DNA of 64,000 nt, taken from Rhodococcus yananensis (GTDB lineage: Bacteria > Actinomycetota > Actinomycetes > Mycobacteriales > Mycobacteriaceae). Of the stretch, positions 8,403 to 17,808 are shown piece after piece. The notes beneath the pieces are model-generated. The model was not told where the DNA came from and made no database searches. It saw only the letters and a program-made list of their open reading frames with translations. How positions within the stretch are numbered: position 1 is the first letter of the stretch; every line of letters starts with the position of its first letter. The DNA lies in contig NZ_JAIYEP010000003.1 of the NCBI RefSeq assembly GCF_020515525.1, forward strand, positions 1 to 64,000, read 5' to 3'. The translations under genes and the position numbers were made by a program.

Positions 8403-8945
8403 TCAACGACGCAGCGCATAGGTGAGCACGGCGTTTCCCTTGCCGGTGACGGCACTGTCGACGAGCGTCAGCCTGGTGAGGGGAACCGATTCGTCGAACA
8501 GGCGCCTACCGTCGCCCGTCGCAACGGGGTGGACGGTGAGCGTGAGAGTGTCGACGACCCCGGCGAGGAAGAGCGTGCGTACGGTGTCGATCCCGCCGGC
8601 CACCGTGATACCGCCGGATCCGCTCTCCCGGAGCCGCTCGACGTACTCGACGGGATCGCCGGTGACGGCGGTGCTGTTCCAGCCGAGGTCGCCGCTGAGG
8701 CTGCCGGTGACGACGTGCTTGCGGACCGGATTGATGAAGGCACCGAACGGGTCGTCGGCTCCCGGCCAGTACTCGGACCACTCCTGCCACAGCTTCCGTC
8801 CGATGACGATGTCGGTCACGCCGTCGAGGGCGTTGCTCATCAGCTCGCCTTCTTCCGGGCCGAACGCATCGAACTGAAACCTGTCGGGGGATTCGACGAC
8901 ACCGTTGACGGAACTGAACAGGTGGGCGGTGATCGTGCGGGGCAT
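8403..8945 (-). CDS. dihydrofolate-reductase/RibD C-terminal family protein
   Basis: 180-aa protein starting MPRTITAHLFSSVNGVVESP, the typical opening of the RibD_C-like DHFR-family reductases that bind NAD(P)H. Motifs seen: DIVIGRKLWQEW near residue 67, GSLSGDLGW, and the pyridine-nucleotide loop GITVAGGIDTVRTLF around 117-131. The start at 8945 is chosen over an upstream in-frame start because GAAAGG precedes it on the minus strand and similarity begins there. The substrate is unknown; close relatives are annotated only as deaminase/reductase. It is divergent from pyc. Confidence 0.82.
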   Translation of the reverse strand: MPRTITAHLFSSVNGVVESPDRFQFDAFGPEEGELMSNALDGVTDIVIGRKLWQEWSEYWPGADDPFGAFINPVRKHVVTGSLSGDLGWNSTAVTGDPVEYVERLRESGSGGITVAGGIDTVRTLFLAGVVDTLTLTVHPVATGDGRRLFDESVPLTRLTLVDSAVTGKGNAVLTYALRR

Positions 8946-9210
8946 GACGAAACCTTTCGTGCGGGATCCGGTGGATGTGGTGGCGGTGGATTCGGCCGAC
9001 ACCCACTACGGACCGCGTCGGCGTGGAAAACTCATCGTGGATCCCGACCGCCGCCGGCCCGCGCGGTGTTACGGCTCTGCGACCGTGCAGGTTTCGGGTG
9101 TGTTACCGCTTCGCCGACTGCATCGTTACAGTCCCGCGCGAACGTGATTCTGTCTCGAGATGTGGAATCCCGGGTCAGGATGGGCTGGTCGGGCGCGGTA
9201 CCGTCGTCGA
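8946..9210. other. divergent intergenic region before pyc
   Basis: 265 bp separate the DHFR-like gene (minus) and pyc (plus). It holds the pyc -10 candidate at 9199-9204, a second candidate TACAGT near 9128, and two GTGTTAC words (near 9065 and 9099) of unknown meaning. I see no gene here. Confidence 0.4.
9199..9204 (+). promoter_or_regulatory. -10 hexamer TACCGT for a leaderless pyc mRNA
   Basis: TACCGT ends 6 nt before the ATG at 9211. There is no Shine-Dalgarno, which supports initiation at or next to the start codon. Confidence 0.45.
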
Positions 9211-12200
9211 ATGTTCTCCAAAGTGCTGGTCGCCAACCGAGGCGAGATTGCTATCCGCGCGTTCCGTGCCGCCTACGAACTGGGCGCAGGGACCGTCGCG
9301 GTGTTTCCGTATGAAGATCGCAAGTCCCTGCACCGTCTGAAGGCGGACGAGGCCTACCAGATCGGCGAGGAGGGACACCCCGTCAGGGCCTACCTGTCGG
9401 TCGACGAGATCGTCGCCGCGGCGGTGTCGGTCGGAGCCGATGCGATCTACCCGGGCTACGGCTTCCTGTCGGAGAATCCCGACCTGGCCGCAGCGTGCGA
9501 GCGTGAGGGCATCACGTTCGTCGGGCCGTCCGCGCAGATCCTGGAACTCACCGGAAACAAGGCCCGCGCGATCGCCGCCGCGAAGGCTGCGGGCCTGCCC
9601 GTGCTGGCATCGTCCGAGCCGTCCTCGGACGTCGACGCGCTGCTCGCGGCGTCGGAGTCCATGGAATTCCCCGTGTTCGTCAAGGCCGTCGCGGGAGGTG
9701 GCGGTCGCGGTATGCGGCGTGTCCTCGAGCGGTCCCAGCTGCGCGAATCGATCGAGGCCGCGTCCCGTGAGGCGGACGCCGCATTCGGTGACCCGACCGT
9801 GTTCCTCGAGCAGGCCGTCGTCAACCCGCGGCACATCGAGGTCCAGATCCTCGCCGACACACACGGCAACGTCATCCACCTGTTCGAGCGTGACTGCTCG
9901 GTGCAGCGTCGCCACCAGAAGGTCATCGAGCTCGCACCGGCACCGAACCTCGACCCCGCCCTGCGCGAACGCATCTGCTCGGACGCGGTGGCGTTCGCGA
10001 AGCAGATCGGCTACCAGTGCGCCGGCACCGTCGAGTTCCTCGTCGACGAACGCGGCAACCACGTGTTCATCGAGATGAACCCGCGCATCCAGGTCGAGCA
10101 CACGGTCACCGAGGAGATCACCGACGTCGACCTGGTGCAGTCGCAGCTGCGGATCGCTGCCGGAGCGAGCCTCTCCGAACTCGGGCTCAGCCAGGACGCG
10201 ATCACCATCCGCGGTGCGGCGCTCCAGTGCCGCATCACCACCGAGGACCCGGCGAACGGATTCCGGCCCGACACCGGCCGCATCACCGGGTACCGCACGC
10301 CCGGCGGCGCCGGTATCCGCCTCGACGGCGGTACCTCGGTCGGCGCGGAGGTCTCCGCTCACTTCGATTCGATGCTCGTCAAACTGACCTGCCGTGGTCG
10401 CAACCTCGATGCGGCGGTCGCCCGCGCGCGGCGCGCCGTCACCGAGTTCCGTATCCGCGGCGTCGCCACGAACATCCCGTTCCTGCAGGCGGTGCTCGAC
10501 GACCCGGATTTCCGGGCCGGGAAGGTGACGACCTCGTTCATCGAGGAACGCCCTCAGCTGCTGACGTTGCGTCGCTCCGCGGACCGCGGCACCAAGATCC
10601 TCGAGTACCTCGCGGACGTGACGGTCAACAAGCCGCACGGCGAGAAGGTCGCGACGGTGTACCCGCACGACAAGCTCCCGAAGATCGATCTGGCGGCGGC
10701 GCCGGCACCCGGGTCGCGTCAGCGGCTGCTCGAACTCGGCCCGGAGGGCTTCGCCCGGGCGTTGCGTGAGCAGAAGGGCGTCGGGGTCACCGACACCACC
10801 TTCCGCGACGCCCACCAGTCGCTCCTCGCGACACGGGTGCGCAGCAAGGACCTGCTCACCGTCGCCGGTCACGTGGCGCGGATGACCCCCGAACTGCTCT
10901 CGATCGAGGCGTGGGGCGGTGCGACCTACGACGTCGGCCTGCGGTTCCTGCACGAGGATCCGTGGGAGCGGCTCGCGGCGCTGCGCGAGGCCATCCCGAA
11001 CATCAACCTGCAGATGCTGCTGCGCGGGCGCAACACCGTCGGATACACGCCCTACCCGGAGGCCGTGACACGGGCGTTCGTGCAGGAGGCCGCCGACACG
11101 GGCATCGACATCTTCCGCATCTTCGACGCGCTCAACAACGTCGACCAGATGCGCCCGGCGATCGACGCGGTGCGCGCGACGGGCACCACGCTCGCCGAGG
11201 TCGCGATGTCGTACACCGGCGACCTGTCCGATCCGAACGAGACGATCTACACGCTCGACTACTACCTGAAGCTCGCCGAGCAGATCGTCGAGGCCGGTGC
11301 CCACGTGCTGGCCATCAAGGACATGGCGGGCCTGCTGCGGGCCCCCGCCGCGGCAACCCTGGTCAAGGCACTGCGCAGCAACTTCGACCTGCCCGTGCAC
11401 GTGCACACCCACGACACCCCCGGCGGCCAGCTCGCAACCTACGTCGCGGCGTGGCACGCGGGCGCGGACGCTGTCGACGGCGCGTCGGCAGCGCTGGCCG
11501 GCACCACGAGCCAGCCGGCGTTGTCGGCGATCGTCGCTGCCGCCGCGCACAGCGAGTTCGACACCGGACTGGATCTGCAGGCGGTGTGTGATCTCGAGCC
11601 GTACTGGGAGGCGCTGCGCCGGGTGTACGCACCGTTCGAGTCGGGTCTGCCCGCGCCGACCGGTCGCGTCTACACCCACGAGATCCCCGGCGGCCAGCTC
11701 TCGAACCTGCGTCAGCAGGCCATTGCGCTGGGGCTCGGCGACCGTTTCGAGGACGTCGAGGCGGCGTACGCCGGCGCGGACCGTCTGCTGGGCCGGTTGA
11801 TCAAGGTGACGCCGTCGTCGAAGGTCGTCGGCGACCTGGCGCTGCACCTCGTGGGTGCGGGCGTGTCGGTCGACGAGTTCGCTGCCGAGCCCGGCAAGTT
11901 CGACATCCCCGATTCGGTGGTCGGATTCCTGCGCGGTGACCTGGGCACCCCGGCCGGTGGCTGGCCCGAACCGTTCCGGAGCAAGGCGCTGTCCGGGCGT
12001 GCCGAGCCGAAGCCGGAGACCCCGCTCACCGTCGAGGACGAGAAGGGGCTCGGCGGGTCGTCGCTCGAGCGTCGCGCGACGCTCAACCGGCTGCTGTTCC
12101 CCGGCCCGGCCCGCGAGTTCGCGGAGCACCGCGAGCAGTACGGCGACACCACCGAACTGTCCGCGAACCAGTTCTTCTACGGGCTGCGGTACGGCGAGGA

Positions 12201-12612
12201 GCATCGGGTCAAGCTGGGCAAGGGCGTCGAGTTGCTCATCGGCCTGGAAGCGATCTCCGAGCCCGACGAACGCGGATTCCGCACGGTGATGTGCATCCTC
12301 AACGGTCAGTTGCGGCCCGTGTCGGTGCGGGACCGGTCGATCGCCGCGGAGGTTCCGGCGGCGGAGAAGGCCGATCGGAACAACCCGGGCCACGTCGCCG
12401 CTCCGTTCGCGGGCACGGTGACGCTGGTGGTCGGCGAGGGCGACACCGTCGCCGCCGGTGACACCGTCGCGACGATCGAGGCCATGAAGATGGAGGCTGC
12501 GATCACCGCGCCGCGCGGTGGCCGGGTCAACCGGGTCGCGATCGGTCCGGTGCAGCAGGTCGAGGGCGGCGATCTCCTCGTCGTGGTGTCCACGGAGGAA
12601 AGCGCCGAGTGA
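9211..12612 (+). CDS. pyc: pyruvate carboxylase
   Basis: 1133-aa single-chain biotin enzyme that makes oxaloacetate from pyruvate, bicarbonate and ATP. The biotin carboxylase domain (about 1-450) shows VLVANRGEIAIRAFRAA and the ATP-grasp GGGGRGMRR. The carboxyltransferase domain (about 530-800) opens with VTDTTFRDAHQSLLATRVRS and contains HTHDTPGG. The C-terminal biotinyl domain has EAMKME with Lys1093 as biotin acceptor. The start at 9211 matches the usual FSKVLVANRGEIA opening. Full length, about that of mycobacterial Pyc. It precedes rsmD-coaD, as in mycobacteria. Confidence 0.98.
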   Translation: MFSKVLVANRGEIAIRAFRAAYELGAGTVAVFPYEDRKSLHRLKADEAYQIGEEGHPVRAYLSVDEIVAAAVSVGADAIYPGYGFLSENPDLAAACEREGITFVGPSAQILELTGNKARAIAAAKAAGLPVLASSEPSSDVDALLAASESMEFPVFVKAVAGGGGRGMRRVLERSQLRESIEAASREADAAFGDPTVFLEQAVVNPRHIEVQILADTHGNVIHLFERDCSVQRRHQKVIELAPAPNLDPALRERICSDAVAFAKQIGYQCAGTVEFLVDERGNHVFIEMNPRIQVEHTVTEEITDVDLVQSQLRIAAGASLSELGLSQDAITIRGAALQCRITTEDPANGFRPDTGRITGYRTPGGAGIRLDGGTSVGAEVSAHFDSMLVKLTCRGRNLDAAVARARRAVTEFRIRGVATNIPFLQAVLDDPDFRAGKVTTSFIEERPQLLTLRRSADRGTKILEYLADVTVNKPHGEKVATVYPHDKLPKIDLAAAPAPGSRQRLLELGPEGFARALREQKGVGVTDTTFRDAHQSLLATRVRSKDLLTVAGHVARMTPELLSIEAWGGATYDVGLRFLHEDPWERLAALREAIPNINLQMLLRGRNTVGYTPYPEAVTRAFVQEAADTGIDIFRIFDALNNVDQMRPAIDAVRATGTTLAEVAMSYTGDLSDPNETIYTLDYYLKLAEQIVEAGAHVLAIKDMAGLLRAPAAATLVKALRSNFDLPVHVHTHDTPGGQLATYVAAWHAGADAVDGASAALAGTTSQPALSAIVAAAAHSEFDTGLDLQAVCDLEPYWEALRRVYAPFESGLPAPTGRVYTHEIPGGQLSNLRQQAIALGLGDRFEDVEAAYAGADRLLGRLIKVTPSSKVVGDLALHLVGAGVSVDEFAAEPGKFDIPDSVVGFLRGDLGTPAGGWPEPFRSKALSGRAEPKPETPLTVEDEKGLGGSSLERRATLNRLLFPGPAREFAEHREQYGDTTELSANQFFYGLRYGEEHRVKLGKGVELLIGLEAISEPDERGFRTVMCILNGQLRPVSVRDRSIAAEVPAAEKADRNNPGHVAAPFAGTVTLVVGEGDTVAAGDTVATIEAMKMEAAITAPRGGRVNRVAIGPVQQVEGGDLLVVVSTEESAE

Positions 12613-12643
12613 CCCGACCCAGCCGAGTGACACGGGCGATTCC

Positions 12644-13210
12644 GTGACCCGGATCGTTGCGGGACGGGCCGGGGGGCGGCGCCTGAAGGTGCCGCCCCGC
12701 GGTACCCGACCCACCTCCGAGCGGGTGCGCGAGGCGTTGTTCAGTTCGCTCGATGCCCGTATCGACCTCGACGGAGCTGCCGTGCTCGACCTGTACGCAG
12801 GGTCGGGTGCTCTCGGCCTGGAGGCGCTGTCGCGCGGTGCCGGGCACGTGCTGCTCGTCGAATCCGATGCGAAGGCGTCGGCGGTGATCCGGGACAACAT
12901 CGCTGCGGTGGCACTGACCGGGGCGGTCCTGCGGACCGCCCCGGTCGCCGCCGTCGTGGCGGCGACCGCCGATCGCGTCTACGACGTGGTGTTCGCGGAT
13001 CCCCCGTACGCGGTGGGGGAGCAGGCGGTGCACGGTGTGCTCGAGGCACTGGCGGCGCACGGCTGGGTGGACGAGGACTCGATCGTGGTTCTCGAGCGGT
13101 CCGCGCGGTCGCCCGAGACACGCTGGCCCGCCGGCTACACGCCGGGACGGACCCGGAAGTACGGGGAGACCCGCATCGAGATCGCCGACTGTTACGGTGC
13201 TGACCCATGA
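12644..13210 (+). CDS. rsmD: 16S rRNA (guanine966-N2)-methyltransferase RsmD
   Basis: 188-aa SAM-dependent methyltransferase. RIVAGRAGGRRLKVPP forms the N-terminal rRNA-binding segment, VLDLYAGSGALGLEALSRGA is the SAM-binding motif I, and FADPPYAVGE (around 118-127) is the NPPY-type catalytic motif IV. GTG at 12644 is used; longer in-frame extension upstream runs into pyc and lacks similarity. Its stop overlaps the coaD start as ATGA, so the two are translationally coupled. Confidence 0.95.
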   Translation: MTRIVAGRAGGRRLKVPPRGTRPTSERVREALFSSLDARIDLDGAAVLDLYAGSGALGLEALSRGAGHVLLVESDAKASAVIRDNIAAVALTGAVLRTAPVAAVVAATADRVYDVVFADPPYAVGEQAVHGVLEALAAHGWVDEDSIVVLERSARSPETRWPAGYTPGRTRKYGETRIEIADCYGADP

Positions 13211-13698
13211 GCCGCGCCGTCTGTCCAGGATCCTTCGACCCGGTCACCAACGGGCACCTCGATGTCATCGGCCGAACATCGCTGCAGTTCGATGAACTCG
13301 TGGTCACCGTCATGATCAACCCCAACAAACGGGGCATGTTCACCGTCGACGAACGTCTCGAGATGCTCGCCGACGCCACCGCCCACCTCGGCAATGTGCG
13401 GGTGGATTCGTGGCAGGGCCTGCTCGTCGACTACGCGCAGGCCAACGGGATCTCCGCGATCGTGAAGGGTCTGCGTGGCGCGAACGACTTCGACTACGAA
13501 CTGCAGATGGCGCAGATGAACCACAAGCTCACCGGTGTGGACACGTTGTTCGTCGCCACCAACCCCACGTTCAGCTACCTGTCGAGTTCCCTGGTCAAGG
13601 AAGTCGCCACGTACGGCGGTGACGTGACGGACATGCTTCCGGAGAAGGTGCACCAGCGGTTGCTCGCCCGCATCGCCGAACGCGCCGCGCAGCGGTGA
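13207..13698 (+). CDS. coaD: phosphopantetheine adenylyltransferase
   Basis: 163 aa, standard CoaD length. It transfers AMP to 4'-phosphopantetheine, giving dephospho-CoA. The nucleotidyltransferase HxGH-type motif is GSFDPVTNGHLDVI at residues 8-21, and the second signature is NPTFSYLSSSLVKEVA. ATG at 13207 overlaps the rsmD stop by four bases. Confidence 0.98.
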   Translation: MSRAVCPGSFDPVTNGHLDVIGRTSLQFDELVVTVMINPNKRGMFTVDERLEMLADATAHLGNVRVDSWQGLLVDYAQANGISAIVKGLRGANDFDYELQMAQMNHKLTGVDTLFVATNPTFSYLSSSLVKEVATYGGDVTDMLPEKVHQRLLARIAERAAQR

Positions 13699-13820
13699 TT
13701 CTCCACCCGATCGTGACCGACACGCCCCCGCGCGTGATCCGTGTCGACCCCGGTGCTACGGCAGACTGGAGCGCGGCACGGTCGCAGCGGCCGTTCCGTC
13801 GATCATGATTGGGGTAGGGC

Positions 13821-14579
13821 GTGTACCGGGTATTCGAGGCACTCGACGAACTTGTCGCGATCGTCGAAGAAGCGCGCGGCGTTCCGATGACCGCCAGCTG
13901 TGTGGTTCCGCGGGGAGACGTGCTCGAGCTTCTCGACGACGTCCGTGATGCCATTCCGGCGGAACTCGACGACGCCCAGGACGTACTCGATCATCGCGAC
14001 AAGTTGATCGGCGACGCGCGCATGCAGGCCGACAAGACCGTCGGCGACGCCGACGAATCGGCCCGCACGATGCTCGACGACGCCCGCGCCGACGCCGATC
14101 GGATGCTCGCGGACGCGAAGGCGCAGGCCGACCGCATGGTGCAGGAGGCGCGGGCGCACGCCGACGACCTCGTCGCGGACGCGCAGGCGCAGGCGCGTGA
14201 CCTCGTCACCGACGCACAGAACCAGTACGAGAACGTCACCGGGCGTGCACGTGCGGAAGCGGACCGGATGATCGAGGCCGGCAAGGCGTCGTACGACCGG
14301 TCGGTGGCGGACGGCGAGGCGGAGCAGGCACGGCTGGTGTCCCAGACGGAGGTCGTGCAGGCCGCGCACGCCGAGTCGGCGCGCGTCATCGACGGTGCGC
14401 ACGCCGAGTCGGACCGGTTGCGCACCGAGTGCGACGAGTACGTCGACGGCAAGCTCGCCGAGTTCGAGGAGTTCCTGGGCACCACGATGCGGTCGGTGGG
14501 CCGCGGGCGTCAGCAACTGCGGGTGTCGGGGGTGCCGGACTACGCAGAGGCCGACCATCGCGCGGGCTGGCGGCGGTGA
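13821..14579 (+). CDS. sepIVA: DivIVA-like septation protein SepIVA
   Basis: 252-aa protein with an N-terminal DivIVA-like segment (MYRVFEALDELVAIVEEARG) and a long Ala/Asp/Arg-rich coiled coil (about 60-230) built on heptads such as ADADRMLADAKAQADRMV. Homologues (Rv2927c, SepIVA in mycobacteria) organise septum formation and polar growth at the inner face of the membrane. GTG at 13821. It stands alone between coaD and DUF177, with about 120 bp upstream that include CAGACT near 13764 as a possible -10. A general coiled-coil protein is the only alternative. Confidence 0.88.
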   Translation: MYRVFEALDELVAIVEEARGVPMTASCVVPRGDVLELLDDVRDAIPAELDDAQDVLDHRDKLIGDARMQADKTVGDADESARTMLDDARADADRMLADAKAQADRMVQEARAHADDLVADAQAQARDLVTDAQNQYENVTGRARAEADRMIEAGKASYDRSVADGEAEQARLVSQTEVVQAAHAESARVIDGAHAESDRLRTECDEYVDGKLAEFEEFLGTTMRSVGRGRQQLRVSGVPDYAEADHRAGWRR

Positions 14580-14674
14580 CCGTGCCGGCGAGGGTCGCCG
14601 ACGGGCCGGTTCGCTGCTGACGCGGTGACCTGCGGTGACGTTCGGGTGGTTTCCGGTTCGGTGGCGTCGTCGCG

Positions 14675-14680
14675 TACCAT
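14675..14680 (+). promoter_or_regulatory. candidate -10 TACCAT before the DUF177-rpmF cluster
   Basis: TACCAT with TTCCGG 18 nt upstream (14651-14656) lies in the 152-bp gap before the DUF177 gene. It is a plausible promoter for DUF177-rpmF-rnc-mutM. Confidence 0.3.
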
Positions 14681-14731
14681 GGCAGGGTTGCCCAGTGATT
14701 TTTCCACCGACATCGTGAAAGTGAGACAGTC

Positions 14732-15346
14732 GTGCCTACCCACCGTCCCGGCGCTGCGGGTCCCGACCGGGATTCCGGACTCGTGCTGGATACGCTCTCC
14801 CTCGGGCGGCGCCCGGGGTCGACGCGCACGGTGCAGCGGCACGCTCCGTCACCGTCGCACATCGGTCTCGATCTGATCGCGATCGAGGAGGGGGCCGACA
14901 TCGACCTGGACCTCAGGTTGGAGTCGGTGTCCGAGGGCGTACTGGTCACCGGTACAGTTCGTGCCGACACCGTCGGAGAATGCTCGCGATGCCTCGAGTC
15001 GTTCACCGACGAGGTGAGCTTGTATCTCACCGAGCTGTTCGCCTACCCGAACAGCGTCACCGACCGGACCACCGACGACGACGAGATCCATCGGGTCGAG
15101 GACGATCTGATCGATCTCGAGCCGGTTCTGGTCGACGCGGTCGGACTGGAGCTTCCTCTGCAGCCGTTGTGCAGCGACGACTGTGCGGGATTGTGCTCCG
15201 AATGCGGTATTCGCCTGGCGATTGCGGATTCGGACCACGGGCATGAGATAATGGATCCTCGCTGGGCTGGGTTGGCAGCCGCGTTCGGCGCAGGCTCCGA
15301 AGAACCCAGCAGTGCATCCGAGAGCAAGAGCAACGAGGAGAAGTAG
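14732..15346 (+). CDS. DUF177 (YceD-type) protein
   Basis: 204-aa member of the YceD/DUF177 family, always next to rpmF. Family work links it to 23S rRNA/ribosome assembly and, in plants, to chloroplast rRNA processing. Seen here: [12 protein letters not shown] near residue 87 and [17 protein letters not shown] near 150, a four-Cys or more possible zinc site. GTG at 14732. The C-terminus is Glu/Ser-rich. It ends 2 nt before rpmF, whose Shine-Dalgarno GAGGAG lies inside its last codons, so the two are coupled. Confidence 0.9.
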   Translation: MPTHRPGAAGPDRDSGLVLDTLSLGRRPGSTRTVQRHAPSPSHIGLDLIAIEEGADIDLDLRLESVSEGVLVTGTVRADTVGECSRCLESFTDEVSLYLTELFAYPNSVTDRTTDDDEIHRVEDDLIDLEPVLVDAVGLELPLQPLCSDDCAGLCSECGIRLAIADSDHGHEIMDPRWAGLAAAFGAGSEEPSSASESKSNEEK

Positions 15347-15348
15347 AC

Positions 15349-15531
15349 GTGGCCGTCCCCAAGCGCAGAATGTCGCGTTCCAACACCCGGTCGCGGCGCA
15401 GCCAGTGGAACACCACTGCGCCGACGCTCGTCACCTGCCAGAACCGTGGCTGCGGCGAGAAGAAGCTGCCCCACGTGGCGTGCCCGACGTGCGGCACGTA
15501 CAACGGCCGTCAGGTGACCTCTCCTGCCTGA
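15349..15531 (+). CDS. rpmF: 50S ribosomal protein L32
   Basis: 60 aa, starting [20 protein letters not shown], the L32 signature, followed by a CQNRGC...CPTCG zinc ribbon. GTG at 15349 with GAGGAG upstream. It sits between DUF177 and rnc, the usual context. Confidence 0.97.
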   Translation: MAVPKRRMSRSNTRSRRSQWNTTAPTLVTCQNRGCGEKKLPHVACPTCGTYNGRQVTSPA

Positions 15532-15545
15532 TCATCGGTAGTCAC

Positions 15546-16343
15546 GTGACGAGCAAGTCGATCGATACCACGCCCGAGGGCGGCGAGGCGGACCACACGT
15601 CCCTCCTCGCCGCCCTCGGCGTCCCTCTGGAACCCGAACTGTTGACCCTGGCGCTGACCCACCGTTCGTACGCGTACGAACACGGTGGTCTGCCGACCAA
15701 CGAGCGCCTCGAATTTCTCGGCGACGCCGTGCTGGGCCTGACGGTCACGGAGAAGCTCTATCTGACCCACCCCGACAAACCCGAGGGGGAACTCGCCAAG
15801 ATCCGTGCGAGCGTCGTGAACATGCACGCTCTCGCCGATGTTGCGCGAGGTCTCGGCGACGGTGGTCTGGGGGTGCATCTGCTGCTCGGAAAAGGTGAGG
15901 AACTCACCGGCGGGCGGGACAAGGCGAGCATCCTCGCCGACGGCATGGAGTCGTTGCTCGGTGCCGTCCACCTGCAGCACGGCATCGATGTGGCACGCGA
16001 GGTGGTGCTACGCCTGTTCGCGGAACTCCTCGAACGCGGTCCGCGGCTCGGAGCCGGCCTCGACTGGAAGACCAGCCTGCAGGAGCTGACCGCCGAACGT
16101 GGCGCGGGGGTACCCGCGTACGAGATCACCGCGACGGGGCCCGACCACGACAAGGAGTTCACGGCCACCGCGATCATCGCGGGTGAGTCACTCGGAGTCG
16201 GCGTCGGTCGCACCAAGAAGGAAGCCGAACAGAAGGCTGCCGCCACGGCGTGGCAGACGCTGTCCGGACGGTCCGACGGGGACCAGGCGACCGAGTCAGC
16301 GCAGAACACCGACGTCGACGCCCCGGCGGACCAGTCCCGGTAA
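15546..16343 (+). CDS. rnc: ribonuclease III
   Basis: 265-aa double-strand RNA endonuclease for rRNA and mRNA processing. The RNase III signature [13 protein letters not shown] starts at Asn52, with Glu56 and Asp60 in the acidic active site. The second catalytic cluster is around [10 protein letters not shown] (about 138-147). A dsRNA-binding domain covers about 175-245 ([28 protein letters not shown]). GTG at 15546 is chosen because upstream frame codons overlap rpmF. The Shine-Dalgarno is weak, and the C-terminal acidic tail is longer than in mycobacterial Rnc. Confidence 0.97.
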   Translation: MTSKSIDTTPEGGEADHTSLLAALGVPLEPELLTLALTHRSYAYEHGGLPTNERLEFLGDAVLGLTVTEKLYLTHPDKPEGELAKIRASVVNMHALADVARGLGDGGLGVHLLLGKGEELTGGRDKASILADGMESLLGAVHLQHGIDVAREVVLRLFAELLERGPRLGAGLDWKTSLQELTAERGAGVPAYEITATGPDHDKEFTATAIIAGESLGVGVGRTKKEAEQKAAATAWQTLSGRSDGDQATESAQNTDVDAPADQSR

Positions 16344-16346
16344 CCG

Positions 16347-17198
16347 GTGCCCGAACTTCCCGAGGTCGAGGTCGTCCGTCGCGGCCTCGACGCGCACATC
16401 GTCGGTGCGACGATCCGCGCCGTCGAGGTGCTGCATCCACGGGCCACCCGACGCCACGAACCCGGACCGCGGGATCTCGCTGCGCAGTTGACAGGGCAGA
16501 CCGTCACCGGCGTACGCCGCCGCGGCAAGTACCTGTGGCTGCTCGTCGAACCCGCTGACCTCGCGGTCGTCGTGCATCTCGGCATGAGTGGCCAGATGCT
16601 CGTGCAACCGCCGACGGTGCCGCACGAGAAGCATCTGCGGATCCGCACCGTGTTGGACGGCGGTGCCGAACTCCGGTTCGTCGACCAGCGGACGTTCGGT
16701 GGATGGGCACTGGCACCGCTGGTCGACGTCGACGGTGACCGTCTTCCCGAACCTGTCGCGCACATCGCACGCGACCCGATGGATCCGCGGTTCGACCGCG
16801 ACGCCGTCGTCGCCGTGTTGCGCAGCAAACACACCGAGATCAAACGTGCACTGCTGGACCAGACGGTGGTGTCGGGGATCGGCAACATCTACGCCGACGA
16901 GGCGCTGTGGCGTGCCCGGATCCACGGCACCCGCCGCACCGATACGGTGAGCGGCCCGAAACTGCGGGCCGTGCTGGATGCGGCGCGCGAGGTGATGGCC
17001 GACGCGCTCGCGCAGGGCGGTACGTCGTTCGACGCCCTGTACGTGAACGTCAACGGTGAATCCGGCTACTTCGCGCGTTCTCTACATTCGTACGGTAGGG
17101 ACGGCGACCCGTGCGACCGCTGTGGCACGCGCATCGTGCGCGAGCGGTTCATGAACCGCTCGAGCTACTTCTGCCCGGTGTGCCAGCGAAAACGCTAG
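16347..17198 (+). CDS. mutM: formamidopyrimidine-DNA glycosylase (Fpg/MutM)
   Basis: 283-aa bifunctional glycosylase/AP lyase removing 8-oxoguanine. The mature N-terminus [16 protein letters not shown] gives the catalytic Pro2 and Glu3. The helix-two-turn-helix region is [13 protein letters not shown], and the C-terminal zinc finger has Cys256/Cys259 (CDRCG) and a second pair in [12 protein letters not shown] at 16347, 3 nt after the rnc stop. Confidence 0.98.
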   Translation: MPELPEVEVVRRGLDAHIVGATIRAVEVLHPRATRRHEPGPRDLAAQLTGQTVTGVRRRGKYLWLLVEPADLAVVVHLGMSGQMLVQPPTVPHEKHLRIRTVLDGGAELRFVDQRTFGGWALAPLVDVDGDRLPEPVAHIARDPMDPRFDRDAVVAVLRSKHTEIKRALLDQTVVSGIGNIYADEALWRARIHGTRRTDTVSGPKLRAVLDAAREVMADALAQGGTSFDALYVNVNGESGYFARSLHSYGRDGDPCDRCGTRIVRERFMNRSSYFCPVCQRKR

Positions 17199-17337
17199 TC
17201 GGGTGCCGCAGCACAGTGCTCCCGCGGTCGGAACCTCTTGGCGCGTCTGCTGTTACCGCCGCGGGAAACGATTCGCGTCGCGGGAGCCACGATCGGTGGC
17301 CGGTGCCGGCGGTGTGGGCCGCGTCGTATCCGCATGG

Positions 17338-17343
17338 CAGGAT
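17338..17343 (+). promoter_or_regulatory. -10-like CAGGAT before osmC
   Basis: TGG-CAGGAT, an extended -10 pattern, ends 7 nt before the ATG at 17351 where no Shine-Dalgarno is visible. A leaderless start is possible. Confidence 0.3.
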
Positions 17344-17350
17344 TCCACCC

Positions 17351-17782
17351 ATGTCCGATCAGAACTCCACGCCCACCGAACTGTGGGTCGAACGCACCGG
17401 CACCCGCCGCTACACCGGCCGCAGCTCCCGCGGGGCCGAGGTGCTCATCGGCTCCGACGGCGTCGAGGGTGTCTTCACGCCCGGCGAACTGCTCAAGATC
17501 GCGTTGGCGGCCTGTTCCGGAATGAGCTCCGACTTCCCGCTCTCCCGTCGCCTCGGCGACGACTACGACGCCACCATCAAGGTGTCGGGGGCCGCGGACC
17601 GCGACAACGAGGTCTACCCGCACCTCGAGGAAGAGATGATCCTCGATCTCTCCGAGCTCGACGCCGACGCCCAGCAGCGCCTACTCGCACTCGTCGAGCG
17701 GTCCGTCGACAAGGTGTGCACCGTCGGCCGCACCTTGAAAGCCGGCACGAAGGTCACCTTGACCATCACCGCCGATTCCTGA
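17351..17782 (+). CDS. OsmC/Ohr family protein
   Basis: 143-aa OsmC-fold protein. Motifs are ELWVERTGTRRYTGRSSRGAE at the N-terminus, FTPGELLKIALAACSGMSS with the first Cys near 55 and VDKVCTVGRTLKAG with the second near 126. The two Cys fit the peroxidatic/resolving pair of thiol peroxidases that detoxify organic hydroperoxides. Which peroxide is reduced is not visible. The ATG at 17351 follows the -10-like element closely. The position after mutM matches Rv2923c (recalled). Confidence 0.88.
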   Translation: MSDQNSTPTELWVERTGTRRYTGRSSRGAEVLIGSDGVEGVFTPGELLKIALAACSGMSSDFPLSRRLGDDYDATIKVSGAADRDNEVYPHLEEEMILDLSELDADAQQRLLALVERSVDKVCTVGRTLKAGTKVTLTITADS

Positions 17783-17808
17783 CACGCCAGCTGACGATGG
17801 GGGACACG

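Noticed and set aside
9175-12900. 1,241-codon antisense frame opposite pyc
   Set aside because: It mirrors the codon structure of pyc and has no recognisable motif.
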